Assembly: GCA_024684035.1 (NCBI GenBank)
Contig: JAIKXQ010000054.1
Location: forward strand, 1 to 44,413
From: Eubacterium sp.
GTDB lineage: Bacteria > Bacillota > Clostridia > Lachnospirales > Lachnospiraceae
Direction of reading: 5' to 3'
DNA: 44,413 nt
The notes under the pieces were generated by a model that did no database searches, had not been told where the DNA came from, and was given only the letters and a program-made list of their open reading frames with translations. The position numbers and the translations under genes are program-made. Below, piece after piece: positions 15,756 to 27,007 of this stretch (positions are counted from its first letter, which is position 1; each line of letters starts with the position of its first letter).

Positions 15756-16559
15756 ATGAGCGTACAGTTATTAGATAAGACCAGAAAAATTAACAAACTT
15801 TTACACAACAACAGCTCCACAAAAGTTGTATTCAACGACATTTGTGATGTTCTTGTGGATTGCCTGGACTCCAACATCCTGGTAATCAGTAAAAAGGGAA
15901 AAGTCCTCGGTGTAGGTGCCTGTGAAGGCGTTGACAGAATTGAAGAACTTATTACTGATGAAGTTGGTTCTCATGTAGATTCCCTTTTAAATGACCGTTT
16001 TCTCAATGTATTATCCACAAAAGAGAACGTAAACCTCGGAACACTCGGATTCCTGTCGGAGGAGGCAGCGAAGTATACAGCAGTCATCAATCCGATTGAG
16101 ATTGCAGGAGAGAGGCTCGGTACCGTATTCATGTATCGTCTCGGACCGCTGTATGACATCGATGATATCATCGTGAGCGAGTATGGCACGACCGTTGTCG
16201 GACTTGAGATGATGCGTTCCGTTAATGAGGAGAATGTTGAAGAGAACAGAAAAATTCAGGTTGTCAAATCTGCATTCAGTACACTTTCGTTCTCCGAGAT
16301 GGAGGCAATCATTCATATTTTCGAAGAGCTGAACGGCGAAGAAGGTATCCTCGTAGCCAGCAAGATTGCAGACAGAGTTGGAATCACACGTTCCGTAATT
16401 GTCAACGCACTCCGTAAATTCGAAAGCGCCGGTGTGATCGAGTCCAGATCCAGCGGTATGAAGGGAACATACATTAAAGTCCTCAATGATTTTATCTTTG
16501 ATGAGCTTAATGAGATAAAAGAGAAGCGAAGCAAGGAAGCAGATAAGAAGAAAAAATAA
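15756..16559 (+). CDS. codY: Global transcriptional regulator CodY
   Basis: A 267-residue GTP- and branched-chain-amino-acid-sensing regulator. The N-terminal GAF domain begins SVQLLDKTRKINKLLHNN; the C-terminal winged helix-turn-helix contains ASKIADRVGITRSVIVNALRKFESAGVIESRSSGMKGTYI, which is the CodY DNA-binding signature. Length matches the Bacillus protein (259). AAAGGAG precedes the ATG. CodY normally represses amino-acid biosynthesis and uptake when nutrients are plentiful; guaB, which feeds the GTP pool it senses, lies 8 kb away in this window. Confidence 0.97.
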   Translation: MSVQLLDKTRKINKLLHNNSSTKVVFNDICDVLVDCLDSNILVISKKGKVLGVGACEGVDRIEELITDEVGSHVDSLLNDRFLNVLSTKENVNLGTLGFLSEEAAKYTAVINPIEIAGERLGTVFMYRLGPLYDIDDIIVSEYGTTVVGLEMMRSVNEENVEENRKIQVVKSAFSTLSFSEMEAIIHIFEELNGEEGILVASKIADRVGITRSVIVNALRKFESAGVIESRSSGMKGTYIKVLNDFIFDELNEIKEKRSKEADKKKK

Positions 16560-16682
16560 GAAATACGAATATAAGCTGTATCCGTTTTTCCGGTTCGGAA
16601 ATCAACGATATGGATTAAATATAAGATCCGCTGATGGATGCTTTCTCATGTTAGGGAGATGGGGAGAGCAACCACCGGCGGA

Positions 16683-16851
16683 TTTTTGTGTGGCAACGAG
16701 CCAAGGAGGCGCCACCGCGCTTGCGCGAAGCGGCGCATATTTGGCGAGTGCGGTACATCGAAAGGCGAAGCCTTGAGATGTACGTAGGGAAATCCGGAGG
16801 AATTTCCCGGCACACAAAAATAACACAGAGGCAACGAGCCAAGGAGGCGCC
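16683..16851. repeat. Mosaic hairpin repeat between codY and groES
   Basis: The 522-bp gap after codY has no gene. It holds a 22-bp direct repeat (16692-16713 and 16830-16851), an inverted pair TTTTTGTGTG/CACACAAAAA (16683-16692 and 16811-16820), a hairpin GTACATC...GATGTAC with inner AAGGC/GCCTT, and GGGAAAT...ATTTCCC. The last resembles the stem of the hairpin at 44072. It looks like a composite of inserted repeats; the remaining bases up to the groES promoter are plain AT-rich sequence. Confidence 0.6.
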
Positions 16852-16972
16852 TGTCATATTTAAAATATGATAGAAATTGTGTAAACTTTACCAACTATGA
16901 GAAAAACAGAGAAAACATGAGATATAAAGAGTAATACATAAGAATAGTGAGTAATTGCAGCTTTTTTTCTGT

Positions 16973-17001
16973 TTGCCAAAAGATCGTCTATTCACTATTA
17001 T
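16973..17001 (+). promoter_or_regulatory. Promoter of groESL
   Basis: TTGCCA (16973-16978), 17-bp spacer, TATTAT (16996-17001), just upstream of the CIRCE operator. Confidence 0.75.
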
Positions 17002-17013
17002 ATATATTGTTGA

Positions 17014-17040
17014 GTAGCACTCATGAGTATCGAGTGCTAA
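17014..17040. promoter_or_regulatory. CIRCE operator (HrcA binding site)
   Basis: GTAGCACTC-N9-GAGTGCTAA matches the CIRCE inverted repeat TTAGCACTC-N9-GAGTGCTAA with one half-site difference. It lies just downstream of the groESL promoter, where HrcA would block transcription until heat stress. hrcA itself is not in the window. Confidence 0.96.
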
Positions 17041-17081
17041 TAACACCAAAGAGAGATTATAATTCCAAGGAGGCATATAAA

Positions 17082-17357
17082 ATGAGCAAACTGGTTGCAG
17101 TTGGTAATCACGTTGTACTGAAGCAGGTTGAGGCAGAGGAGACTACAAAGTCCGGAATCATCCTCACATCCGGTGCACAGGAAAAACCGCAGGAAGCTGT
17201 TGTTGTGGCTGTTGGAGCCGGTAAGAAAGATGAGCCGATGGAAGTTAAAGAAGGCGATCGTGTCGTATTTGCACAGTATGCCGGAACAAAATTCAAACTG
17301 GATGATGAAGAGTATATTGTAGCAAGACAGGATGACATTCTCGCAATTATCAAATAA
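17082..17357 (+). CDS. groES: Co-chaperonin GroES
   Basis: A 91-residue lid of the GroEL folding chamber. The mobile loop is in EETTKSGIILTSGAQEKPQEAVVVAVG and the C terminus is the typical EEYIVARQDDILAII. The ATG at 17082 follows AAGGAGG; the longer open frame to 16947 runs through the promoter and CIRCE and is not translated. First gene of the two-gene heat-shock operon. Confidence 0.98.
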   Translation: MSKLVAVGNHVVLKQVEAEETTKSGIILTSGAQEKPQEAVVVAVGAGKKDEPMEVKEGDRVVFAQYAGTKFKLDDEEYIVARQDDILAIIK

Positions 17358-17361
17358 TTAA

Positions 17362-19005
<1,644 letters not shown>

Positions 19006-19032
19006 GCGAGTAACGAGACCGCTTATAGGAAT

Positions 19033-19090
19033 AAAAAGGCAGGGCCATGGGAAAAAGCTGAAAGCTTTAATCCCATGGCCCTGCCTTTTT
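19033..19090 (+). terminator. Strong terminator of groESL
   Basis: A 20-bp stem (AAAAAGGCAGGGCCATGGGA with its complement) with a smaller AGCT-type hairpin in the loop, ending in five Ts. Its symmetry would allow termination in both directions. Confidence 0.93.
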
Positions 19091-19098
19091 AGACCGTA

Positions 19099-19166
19099 AT
19101 ATCCGTCGACAGACGGATATCGGACGTACGAAGTACGGACGATAAGCGGTCGAAGTAGAGACCGCT
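19099..19166. other. Cluster of three small perfect hairpins
   Basis: ATATCCGTC/GACGGATAT (19099-19120), CGTAC/GTACG (about 19125-19137) and AGCGGTC/GACCGCT (19145-19166) follow each other. GACCGCTTAT just after the groEL stop is also complementary to ATAAGCGGTC here, so the terminator could sit in a larger fold. No protein is encoded. Confidence 0.5.
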
Positions 19167-19179
19167 GGGTTTTCGTTAC

Positions 19180-19456
19180 GCGGAAGGGGACAAGTTATAC
19201 GCCCTCACACGTCGCTCATTTCCTCAGCGCTCCGCCGCTTATTGCCGGTGCTCCTCGCAAACTCGGGCGGCCGCGGGCGCTGTCCAAATTGAGGGTCTAC
19301 GTTCCGAATAGCGCCCTCGGACATGCTCGTCTACGCTCCGCTCCGGTCCGCGCTAAACGAACGTCCCCCGGACGTTCAGCGCCGCACCGGCGCTATGCTC
19401 GCGCATTCGTCATTCGCTTCCTATCGTTCGTGCGTATGACATTGTCCCCTTTCCGC
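19180..19456 (+). repeat. MITE-like element with GGGGACA termini (copy 1)
   Basis: A non-coding element of about 277 bp. Its ends are inverted repeats: GCGGAAGGGGACA at the left, and the complement of GCGGAAAGGGGACA at the right, each followed inward by a similar (A)GT-ATACG block. The 60-bp core at 19328-19387 is identical to 32488-32547 reversed. The segment 19200-19265 (rich in CGCCGC and CACACGTCGC) recurs alone at 20769 and 36609. It fills most of the 546-bp gap between groEL and the regulator gene; a short open frame in it (19289-19528) shows no protein features. Confidence 0.8.
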
Positions 19457-19551
19457 GATGCTGTCAGTGCGCAAAAGACCCGCAACCCTTATCGATTAGA
19501 TCAGTGGAAGAGACGTTTCCATTTGTAAACAGACGTAGGCTTCTGTAGTTT

Positions 19552-20619
19552 CTACTCTTCCTTCTCCTCCATATGCTGCACATAGTCGTACACCATCATC
19601 GCGATCTTGAAGGTCATGGCCTCGTCGAATTTCCGTATATCAAGGCCGGTGGTTTTCTGGAGTTTCTCCAGCCGGTAGACCAGCGTATTTCTGTGGATGA
19701 AGAGCTGTCGGGCAGTCTCGGAAATGTTCAGATCGTTTTCGAAGAAATTACGGATGGTGAGAAGCGTCTCGTCATCCAGTTCGCTGAAGACATCGTGCTC
19801 GAAGGTTTCGTTCAGAAAGACCTTGCAGAGGTTGAGGGGAAGCTGATAGATCAGCCGTCCGATGCCGAGTTTTGCGTAGGATAAAACGTGGCGGTCCGGA
19901 AGAAAAATCCGTCCCACTTCCATGGCCAGCTGTGCTTCCTTGTAGCACTGTGAGAGGTGGGCCAGCTGATCTGTCGGTTCGCCACAGGCCACGCGGACGG
20001 AAATCATTGCTTCCGTGTTAAGGGTGTCTGCAATGGTAAAGGCCTGTTTCTCCAGGTCGTTGCCCTCGACGACGATGGCGATATGCGTGGCATCCAGAGA
20101 ACACACGAAGGAGGTGCTTCCCGACGTTGTGTACATGGCCTTGAGAATCTGAAGGGCAGGTGCGTTGTCAATTTCCGAAGTCTCGGCGAGGAAGACGGTG
20201 CGGATGACATCGTTGTGGATCTTCAGACGTCTCGCCTCGTCCCGGAGATCAACCGGAAGCATATTGTCCATCAGCACATTCTGCATAAAGTGATTCCGGT
20301 CAGAACGCTCATGAGACACAGTCAGAATACTCTGGAGTTCGCTGACGGCAATCCGTCCGGACATTTCCGCATTCTCCCCGCTGGCAATAACTACGTATTC
20401 AATCCTGTCATTATCGGTGACTTTCAGATAAAAATCATTTCCGACATACATGGTGTCGGCGGCTGATTCGATAAACGAATGAACAGAAGCCGTACGGTCG
20501 CTGCTCTTTCCCGCGCAGGTGAATACAGTCTCTCCGTTGCGATTGACAAGCGTCAGCAGAGAACCGGTGATGTTGTGAAGATCCTGTAGTGTCTTGCCTA
20601 GAATTCTGGCTGAAATCAT
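19552..20619 (-). CDS. CdaR/PucR-type transcriptional regulator
   Basis: A 355-residue regulator. The C-terminal 60 residues form the PucR/CdaR helix-turn-helix (NFFENDLNISETARQLFIHRNTLVYRLEKLQKTTGLDIRKFDEAMTFKIA); the middle resembles the GGDEF-like CdaR domain and the N terminus a sensory domain. Such proteins often activate genes for sugar-diacid or purine use, but the ligand here is unknown. GGAGGG lies 6 nt before the ATG. It is downstream of the MsmX/UgpC-type ATPase gene on the same strand, although a terminator lies between, so control of sugar transport is a reasonable guess and not shown. Confidence 0.85.
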   Translation of the reverse strand: MISARILGKTLQDLHNITGSLLTLVNRNGETVFTCAGKSSDRTASVHSFIESAADTMYVGNDFYLKVTDNDRIEYVVIASGENAEMSGRIAVSELQSILTVSHERSDRNHFMQNVLMDNMLPVDLRDEARRLKIHNDVIRTVFLAETSEIDNAPALQILKAMYTTSGSTSFVCSLDATHIAIVVEGNDLEKQAFTIADTLNTEAMISVRVACGEPTDQLAHLSQCYKEAQLAMEVGRIFLPDRHVLSYAKLGIGRLIYQLPLNLCKVFLNETFEHDVFSELDDETLLTIRNFFENDLNISETARQLFIHRNTLVYRLEKLQKTTGLDIRKFDEAMTFKIAMMVYDYVQHMEEKEE

Positions 20620-20768
20620 GAAATACCCTCCGATTGCTGGAATTGATCAGGCGTGATTCCTGTTCAAATTTGTGTAATTCGCATTTACAAACTATTTTAT
20701 GCCGAAATATTAGCTTCTGCAACTAATCTGTTTGTGTGAAGTAGTATTTGTGCGAGATTTGAGAGCAG

Positions 20769-20840
20769 AGGAGCACCCCGCAATAGGCGGCGGAGCGCTG
20801 ATGGATGAGAGCGACGTGTGCGCGAGTATGCTACGGTTCC
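20769..20840 (+). repeat. Solo end fragment of the GGGGACA element
   Basis: About 70 bp (GGAGCACCCCGCAATAGGCGG and onward through GCGACGTGTG) match the D segment of the element copies at 19180 and 32427 with few differences; the 60-bp core is missing. It sits in the 305-bp gap between the two minus-strand genes, past the terminator of the ATPase gene. Confidence 0.7.
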
Positions 20841-20867
20841 TTCCGTTCTCAGCGGATTTAGCAGAAC

Positions 20868-20903
20868 AAAAAAGGCCACCTCCGCAACGCGGAAGTGGCC
20901 TTC
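20868..20903 (-). terminator. Terminator of the MsmX/UgpC-type gene
   Basis: On the minus strand GAAGGCCACTTCCGC pairs with GCGGAGGTGGCC and is followed by six Ts. It lies 22 bp beyond the stop of the ATPase gene. Confidence 0.9.
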
Positions 20904-20924
20904 AATATAAGCACTGTATTCAAA

Positions 20925-22037
20925 TTAGTGAGTGATAGCTTCCTCTGTATCTTTGTCGAATACGTGAAGCTTATCAATGTCGATTGCGAACTCAACTGCA
21001 TCGCCTGTTCTTGCTGTAGAAGACGGGTTAACGCGAGCTGTCATAGCTGTGCCGCCGAAATCGAAGTACAGGAATGTCTCAGCTCCGAGAAGCTCGTAAA
21101 CGTTGATTGTTGCCTTGAAGGTCTCGCCGTTGCTCTTAGCGATATCTTCCGGATCATCAGAGAGATGCTCAGGACGGATACCTGCAACAACTGTCTTGCC
21201 TACATAGCCCTTTGTCTCAAGAACTTTTGCCTTTGCAGCCGGTACAGTGAATTTCTGACCAGCAATGTTGAGCTGGATCTTGTCTCCGTTTTTCTCAACA
21301 ACAGCGTCAAGGAAGTTCATCTGCGGAGAACCGATGAATCCTGCAACGAAGAGGTTGCAAGGCTCGTTGTAAAGAACCTGAGGTGTATCGCACTGCTGAA
21401 CTACACCGGCCTTCATAACTACGATTCTGGAACCAAGAGTCATAGCCTCTGTCTGGTCATGTGTTACGTAGATGATTGTAGCGCCGAGTCTGTCATGAAG
21501 CTTAGCGATCTCAGTTCTCATCTGTACACGAAGTTTTGCATCCAGGTTGGAGAGCGGCTCGTCCATAAGGAATACACGAGGGTTACGTACGATTGCACGT
21601 CCCATGGCAACTCGCTGTCTCTGACCACCGGAAAGAGCTTTCGGCTTACGATCAAGAAGGTGCTCAAGGTCAAGGATCTTAGCTGCCTCTTTAACCATCT
21701 TGTCAATCTGATCCTTCGGAACTTTACGGAGTTTCAGACCGAATGCCATGTTATCATAAACTGTCATATGCGGATACAGAGCGTAGTTCTGGAATACCAT
21801 CGCGATATCTCTGTCTTTAGGGTCAACGTCGTTCATTACCTTTCCGCCGATTTTCAGAGTACCGGAAGAGATGTCCTCCAGACCTGCAACCATACGAAGA
21901 GTTGTGGATTTTCCGCATCCGGAAGGTCCTACGAAGATGATGAACTCTTTGTCTTCGATATCAAGGTTGAAATCCTTTACAGCCTCAAAGCCGTTCGGGT
22001 ATTTTTTGCCGATGTGCTCAAGATTTAAACTAGACAT
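20925..22037 (-). CDS. Sugar ABC transporter ATP-binding protein (MsmX/UgpC type)
   Basis: A 370-residue ATPase energising carbohydrate ABC importers at the inner face of the membrane. Walker A GPSGCGKST, signature LSGGQRQRVAMGRAI, Walker B VFLMDEPLSNLDAKLR and the H-loop VTHDQTEAM are present. The C-terminal 130 residues are the MalK-type regulatory/TOBE domain (VAGIRPEHL...). Start preceded by AGGAGG. No permease genes are nearby, which fits the known role of MsmX-type proteins as a shared ATPase for several sugar importers encoded elsewhere. Confidence 0.93.
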   Translation of the reverse strand: MSSLNLEHIGKKYPNGFEAVKDFNLDIEDKEFIIFVGPSGCGKSTTLRMVAGLEDISSGTLKIGGKVMNDVDPKDRDIAMVFQNYALYPHMTVYDNMAFGLKLRKVPKDQIDKMVKEAAKILDLEHLLDRKPKALSGGQRQRVAMGRAIVRNPRVFLMDEPLSNLDAKLRVQMRTEIAKLHDRLGATIIYVTHDQTEAMTLGSRIVVMKAGVVQQCDTPQVLYNEPCNLFVAGFIGSPQMNFLDAVVEKNGDKIQLNIAGQKFTVPAAKAKVLETKGYVGKTVVAGIRPEHLSDDPEDIAKSNGETFKATINVYELLGAETFLYFDFGGTAMTARVNPSSTARTGDAVEFAIDIDKLHVFDKDTEEAITH

Positions 22038-22305
22038 ACTAAATAATCCTCCTTAGGGTGTCCGGATCGATCCGGATCATAGTATATTATTTCTTTTTCA
22101 TATCCCCGGGACAGAAAGAACTCCCCCTGTCCACAATGAACAGTATAAGAGATTGTGTTTTGATCTTCCACGTCAGACTGACCAATCTTTTTCGTTTTCT
22201 TTCGTCAAAATGACATGGACGTGAAAAAGCAGAAGAATATATGGCAAAAATAGGGTATAATGATCGATAGGTGTGAGAAAATACGCAGACAGAGAGGGAT
22301 GTCAG

Positions 22306-23691
22306 ATGAAGAAATTGCTTTTGCGGGCGTGCTTCATTACCGGGATGGCATTGATGACTGCATGTACGTTTCCTTTTCAGTCAAATAAGGATGATAACGT
22401 ACAGTGGAAATCTGCCGGACAGTCTTCCGTTGTGTCTTCCGGTTCAGAGGAGAAGGCCGGGAAGAAAAAGAAAAATTCTGCTGTGACGATAACCGTCATG
22501 GGGCCTTCGAGCTGGATCCGGGATACGGAAAAAAACGGCGTCAAGTCTTTTTTTCATGAGACCGGAATTAATGTCAAATATGTGATAATCGAAGATGATC
22601 AGTATGAAAGAGTCCTTCTGGATGGTGTGGAAAAGGAGGATCTTCCCGACGTGTACTGTGCCTTTTCGGGGCCTTCCATGGGATCGGCGCTCCGGGTCGG
22701 AGAGAATGCGCTGCCGGATGCGGCGCCGGACGAATATCTGGAAGAGGCGAAGGCTGTGACGAGTGTGGACGGAATAAACTATGGAATGGCCTATGACGAT
22801 ATGGAAGCCGGCTATTACATGGTATATAATAGAAGAGTTTTCGAGGAGGCCGGAATTTCGGAGTTTCCCACGACCTTCGAGGAATTAAAGAACGACTGTG
22901 AGCGGCTGAAGGATATTCAGGTGACTCCAATCTACGAACCTGCGGTTGACGGATGGCACACGGCGCTTCTTTTTACTGAGACAAGTCAGATGTATGAGGC
23001 CAATCAGCCGGGAATTTCCGTGCAGCTGAACAACAATACGGAAAAATTCGCGGATAATCCGCTGATGCTGCAGGCGCTGGGGCAGTTGAAGGAACTGGCG
23101 GATTTGCAGTGTTTCGGGGACAGCTTTGCAAGCGACAGCTATGCGGATGCCTATGACAAAATGGCGTCCGGAGAGTATGCCATGTGCATGATGCGTCCGG
23201 GAGAGATCAGCAGGATTGTTGCCTCTGAACAGAACGGGGCTTCTTATGAAGAAGATGATTTCGGACTTGGAATTCTTCCATTGAATGACAATGACATTCT
23301 GAATGTACGGAATTCTGTTCCGGCGAGATTTGTCAATGCCAACAGCAAGAAGAAAAAATACGCGCTGAAGTACTTGGAGTTCCTGGCTTCCGGTGACCAG
23401 GTGCAGGCTATGATTGAGCAGGATCCCATGATATCATCTCTTCCTTTTAAAAGCGGGCAGTCAAAAGACAACACGGATGTTTTTCATGTGTTCCGGAAGT
23501 CCTTTGACGATTATTCCGTAAAAAACGTCCTGGGCGATAAGGTTTTGTATCTGAATGAACAGATGACGGATCTGTCGACGGATCTTGCATCCCTTCTGCT
23601 GGGGGATATGAGGCCGGAAGACGTGTTGAAGGCAATTGACAGCAGAAGAACGATCCTTGCAGAAAGAGCCGGGGATCCGGCCTGGGATTAA
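22306..23691 (+). CDS. Extracellular solute-binding lipoprotein (family 1)
   Basis: A 461-residue lipoprotein. The signal peptide MKKLLLRACFITGMALMTAC ends in a lipobox whose cysteine 20 would be lipidated, followed by a Ser/Lys-rich linker. The mature part resembles carbohydrate-binding proteins of ABC importers (ITVMGPSSWIRDTEKNGVKSFFHETGINVKYV; YGMAYDDMEAGYYMVYNRRVFEEAGISEFPTTFEEL). The frame is open back to a GTG at 22273, but only the ATG at 22306 gives a proper signal peptide, with GAGAGGGA upstream. A -10 like TATAAT lies near 22256 in the otherwise featureless gap after the divergent ATPase gene. No permease is adjacent. The ligand is unknown, probably a sugar or oligosaccharide. Confidence 0.88.
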   Translation: MKKLLLRACFITGMALMTACTFPFQSNKDDNVQWKSAGQSSVVSSGSEEKAGKKKKNSAVTITVMGPSSWIRDTEKNGVKSFFHETGINVKYVIIEDDQYERVLLDGVEKEDLPDVYCAFSGPSMGSALRVGENALPDAAPDEYLEEAKAVTSVDGINYGMAYDDMEAGYYMVYNRRVFEEAGISEFPTTFEELKNDCERLKDIQVTPIYEPAVDGWHTALLFTETSQMYEANQPGISVQLNNNTEKFADNPLMLQALGQLKELADLQCFGDSFASDSYADAYDKMASGEYAMCMMRPGEISRIVASEQNGASYEEDDFGLGILPLNDNDILNVRNSVPARFVNANSKKKKYALKYLEFLASGDQVQAMIEQDPMISSLPFKSGQSKDNTDVFHVFRKSFDDYSVKNVLGDKVLYLNEQMTDLSTDLASLLLGDMRPEDVLKAIDSRRTILAERAGDPAWD

Positions 23692-23726
23692 CGATTACAG
23701 ATAATGCAATAGGAGGATTTTTACAA

Positions 23727-24227
23727 ATGAATGATCTGTTTACTGAGGTATGTATTCCACGAAAGATGACACCGTTAAATCTTGCGATGAAGGTTCTTCC
23801 GGTGGTGATTACGGTTCTTTTCTTTCTGACAGGACTGTTGATCAACCCGCTGTTCCTGATTGCGGGCATGGCTATGATCCTGGCGGATATGTGGCTGCTC
23901 CCCAGACAGAATGTGGAGTATGAGTACAGCTACGTCAACGGTGAGCTGGATATTGCGGAAATCTATTCAAAGAAGATCCGGAAAGAGGTTGCTGTCTTTG
24001 ATATGAAGGAAATGGAAATTCTGGCGCCGGTGGGATCGGACAGCCTCGCTGAGTATAAAAAACTCCCGGTGCTCGATTATACTTCCGGCCGTTCGGAGGA
24101 TCTTGCCAATGCCTGGGCTTTTGTGATCAGCGTGGGAGGAAAGAGAAAAACAGTCATCTTCTCGCCCAACAAAACGATGCTGGAAGATCTCCGGATGAGA
24201 GGTGCTTCTAAATTCAAAAGAAACTGA
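23727..24227 (+). CDS. Membrane protein of unknown function (possibly DUF6106)
   Basis: A 166-residue protein. Two closely spaced hydrophobic helices (about residues 20-40 and 42-57, VLPVVITVLFFLTGLLI and FLIAGMAMILADMWLL) are followed by a soluble domain of about 105 residues rich in beta-type sequence (YEYSYVNGELDIAEIYSKKIRKEVAVFDMKEMEIL...GKRKTVIFSPNKTMLEDL). It resembles the small Clostridial family DUF6106, an assignment from memory only. AGGAGG precedes the start. It lies 35 bp after the binding-protein gene and is probably co-transcribed with it. Confidence 0.75.
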   Translation: MNDLFTEVCIPRKMTPLNLAMKVLPVVITVLFFLTGLLINPLFLIAGMAMILADMWLLPRQNVEYEYSYVNGELDIAEIYSKKIRKEVAVFDMKEMEILAPVGSDSLAEYKKLPVLDYTSGRSEDLANAWAFVISVGGKRKTVIFSPNKTMLEDLRMRGASKFKRN

Positions 24228-24241
24228 AAATGGTTAACAGT

Positions 24242-24267
24242 TGAGCCGGCGGTTTTCCGCCGGCTCA
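24242..24267 (+). terminator. Perfect GC-rich hairpin after the DUF6106-like gene
   Basis: TGAGCCGGCGG-tttt-CCGCCGGCTCA, an 11-bp perfect stem 14 bp after the stop codon. There is no T run, so it may be an RNA 3'-end stabiliser or an imperfect terminator. Confidence 0.6.
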
Positions 24268-24382
24268 TGCCATCATAAGCAAAAAATCAGCGGATTCACG
24301 CTGTGGATTCAGTACTTTTTGCAGATTGACTTTTGATGATTCGTTTGTTAAACTTTTTGAAAACTATACTCGTCTTGAATGG

Positions 24383-24430
24383 TTTCCCGTATGGTAACGG
24401 CTGTGATTGTTGCGCGGGAAGTCTTTTTTT
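24383..24430 (+). terminator. Terminator/attenuator hairpin in the guaB leader
   Basis: TTTCCCG (24383) pairs with CGGGAA (24415-24420) and GTAAC with GTTGC inside it, followed by seven Ts at 24424-24430. It ends 56 bp before the guaB start. A TATACT -10-like hexamer lies just upstream at about 24365, so the hairpin would be at the very start of a guaB transcript. It may be an attenuator, or simply the end of the upstream unit. Confidence 0.6.
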
Positions 24431-24468
24431 ACGAAGTATCGGCTGTTTTCAACAATGCAACAATGTAA

Positions 24469-25947
<1,479 letters not shown>

Positions 25948-26003
25948 TAATAAAGAAACGGTAAATCGCTTGAGGAAGCTGAGATTCCCGCGGCGAACCG
26001 GAG

Positions 26004-26046
26004 AAGGGCTGTCACAGCGGATTTGGATTCCGGTGTGGCAGCCCTT
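26004..26046 (+). terminator. Stem-loop after guaB
   Basis: AAGGGCTGTCACA pairs with TGTGGCAGCCCTT around a GC-containing loop. Only a short T stretch follows. Confidence 0.7.
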
Positions 26047-26113
26047 TGTGTGGCAGTAGGTATCAAGGGACGACACGGGGATTGGAAGAACGATCCGAAA
26101 AGAGGAGAGCGAG

Positions 26114-26824
26114 ATGAAAAAGAAAAATAAAAAGAAAAAAACGGACATCAGAGTCCGCTTGTTCTTCTTTGCGGTACTCCTGATCGTCGTAGCTGTCTTT
26201 GCGTTCCGGATGAAGGACTACCGGGAGAAAAAAGCCGCGGAGGCGAAGGCGGCAAGAGAGGCCGAACAACAGGATGACGATCCGAGAGGGGAATCGTTCT
26301 GGCAGGGGGCGCCGGAGCTGACGGTGGAGCTTTTGACGCCGAATCAGTATTCCAGACCGCAGCTTCCACTGATGGAAACAAATGCTATCGTGATCCATTA
26401 CACAGCGAATCCGGGAACTTCGGCCCAGGAGAATCGTGACTACTTTGAGAGCCTGAAGCATGGAATCTCAGGGGAGCACGTGAGCAGTCATTTTGTTATA
26501 GGACTGGAGGGAGAGATCATTCAGTGTATTCCATGCTCGGAGATGTCCTATGCCTCTAACGACAGGAATACAGACTCCATAGCCATCGAATGCTGTCATC
26601 CGGACGATACGGGAGAGTTCACGGAGGAAACCTATGCATCCTGTGTGAAGCTCACAGCCTGGCTCTGCAAAGCCTTCCATGTACCTGTGGAGAATGTTAT
26701 CCGGCATTACGACATCACCGGTAAAGACTGTCCGCGCTTTTACGTCCGGGATGAAGATGCGTGGAAACAGTTCAAAGCGGATGTGGCTGACCGGTACGAG
26801 GAGCTTCTCGAGGGCAAAGACTGA
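26114..26824 (+). CDS. Membrane-anchored N-acetylmuramoyl-L-alanine amidase (Amidase_2)
   Basis: A 236-residue peptidoglycan amidase. A very basic start (MKKKNKKKKT) leads into one transmembrane helix (about residues 16-31), then a charged linker and a type 2 amidase domain (about 85-230). Probable zinc ligands are H95 in AIVIHYTANP, H198 in IRHYDITGKDCP and C206 in the same motif; HFVIGLEGEIIQCIP and DSIAIECCHPDDTG are family signatures. AGAGGAG precedes the ATG. The anchored form points to cell-wall remodelling or recycling rather than a phage lysin, and no phage genes are nearby. Confidence 0.92.
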   Translation: MKKKNKKKKTDIRVRLFFFAVLLIVVAVFAFRMKDYREKKAAEAKAAREAEQQDDDPRGESFWQGAPELTVELLTPNQYSRPQLPLMETNAIVIHYTANPGTSAQENRDYFESLKHGISGEHVSSHFVIGLEGEIIQCIPCSEMSYASNDRNTDSIAIECCHPDDTGEFTEETYASCVKLTAWLCKAFHVPVENVIRHYDITGKDCPRFYVRDEDAWKQFKADVADRYEELLEGKD

Positions 26825-26861
26825 CGGAGTGATTGCCGGAATAAGAATGCTATAAAAACAT

Positions 26862-26927
26862 AAAAAGAGCCGCCATGTGGGGCTTGTCGCAGACAAAACT
26901 GCGACAGTCTTCACATGGCGGCTCTTT
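26862..26927. terminator. Bidirectional terminator between the amidase and the phosphoribosyltransferase-like gene
   Basis: AAAGAGCCGCCATGTG pairs with CACATGGCGGCTCTTT, and within the loop TTGTCGCAG pairs with CTGCGACAG. Placed between two convergent genes and T-rich at both ends, it can serve both. Confidence 0.9.
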
Positions 26928-27007
26928 GTATATTGTCGATATAACCGGCCTCAAAGGATCCGGCTCAATTACCTGCGGATGCAGCGACAGCGTCTCCGGC
27001 AGGCTTA

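Noticed and set aside
16692-16851. A 22-bp direct repeat that might be taken for CRISPR
   Set aside because: Only two units with a 116-bp hairpin-rich interval and no cas genes; it is a dispersed repeat.
19289-19528. A 79-codon Arg/Pro-rich frame after groEL
   Set aside because: It is inside the GGGGACA repeat element and reflects its GC-rich palindromes.
20895-22028. A 377-codon plus-strand frame
   Set aside because: Antisense shadow of the MsmX/UgpC-type ATPase gene, starting inside its terminator.
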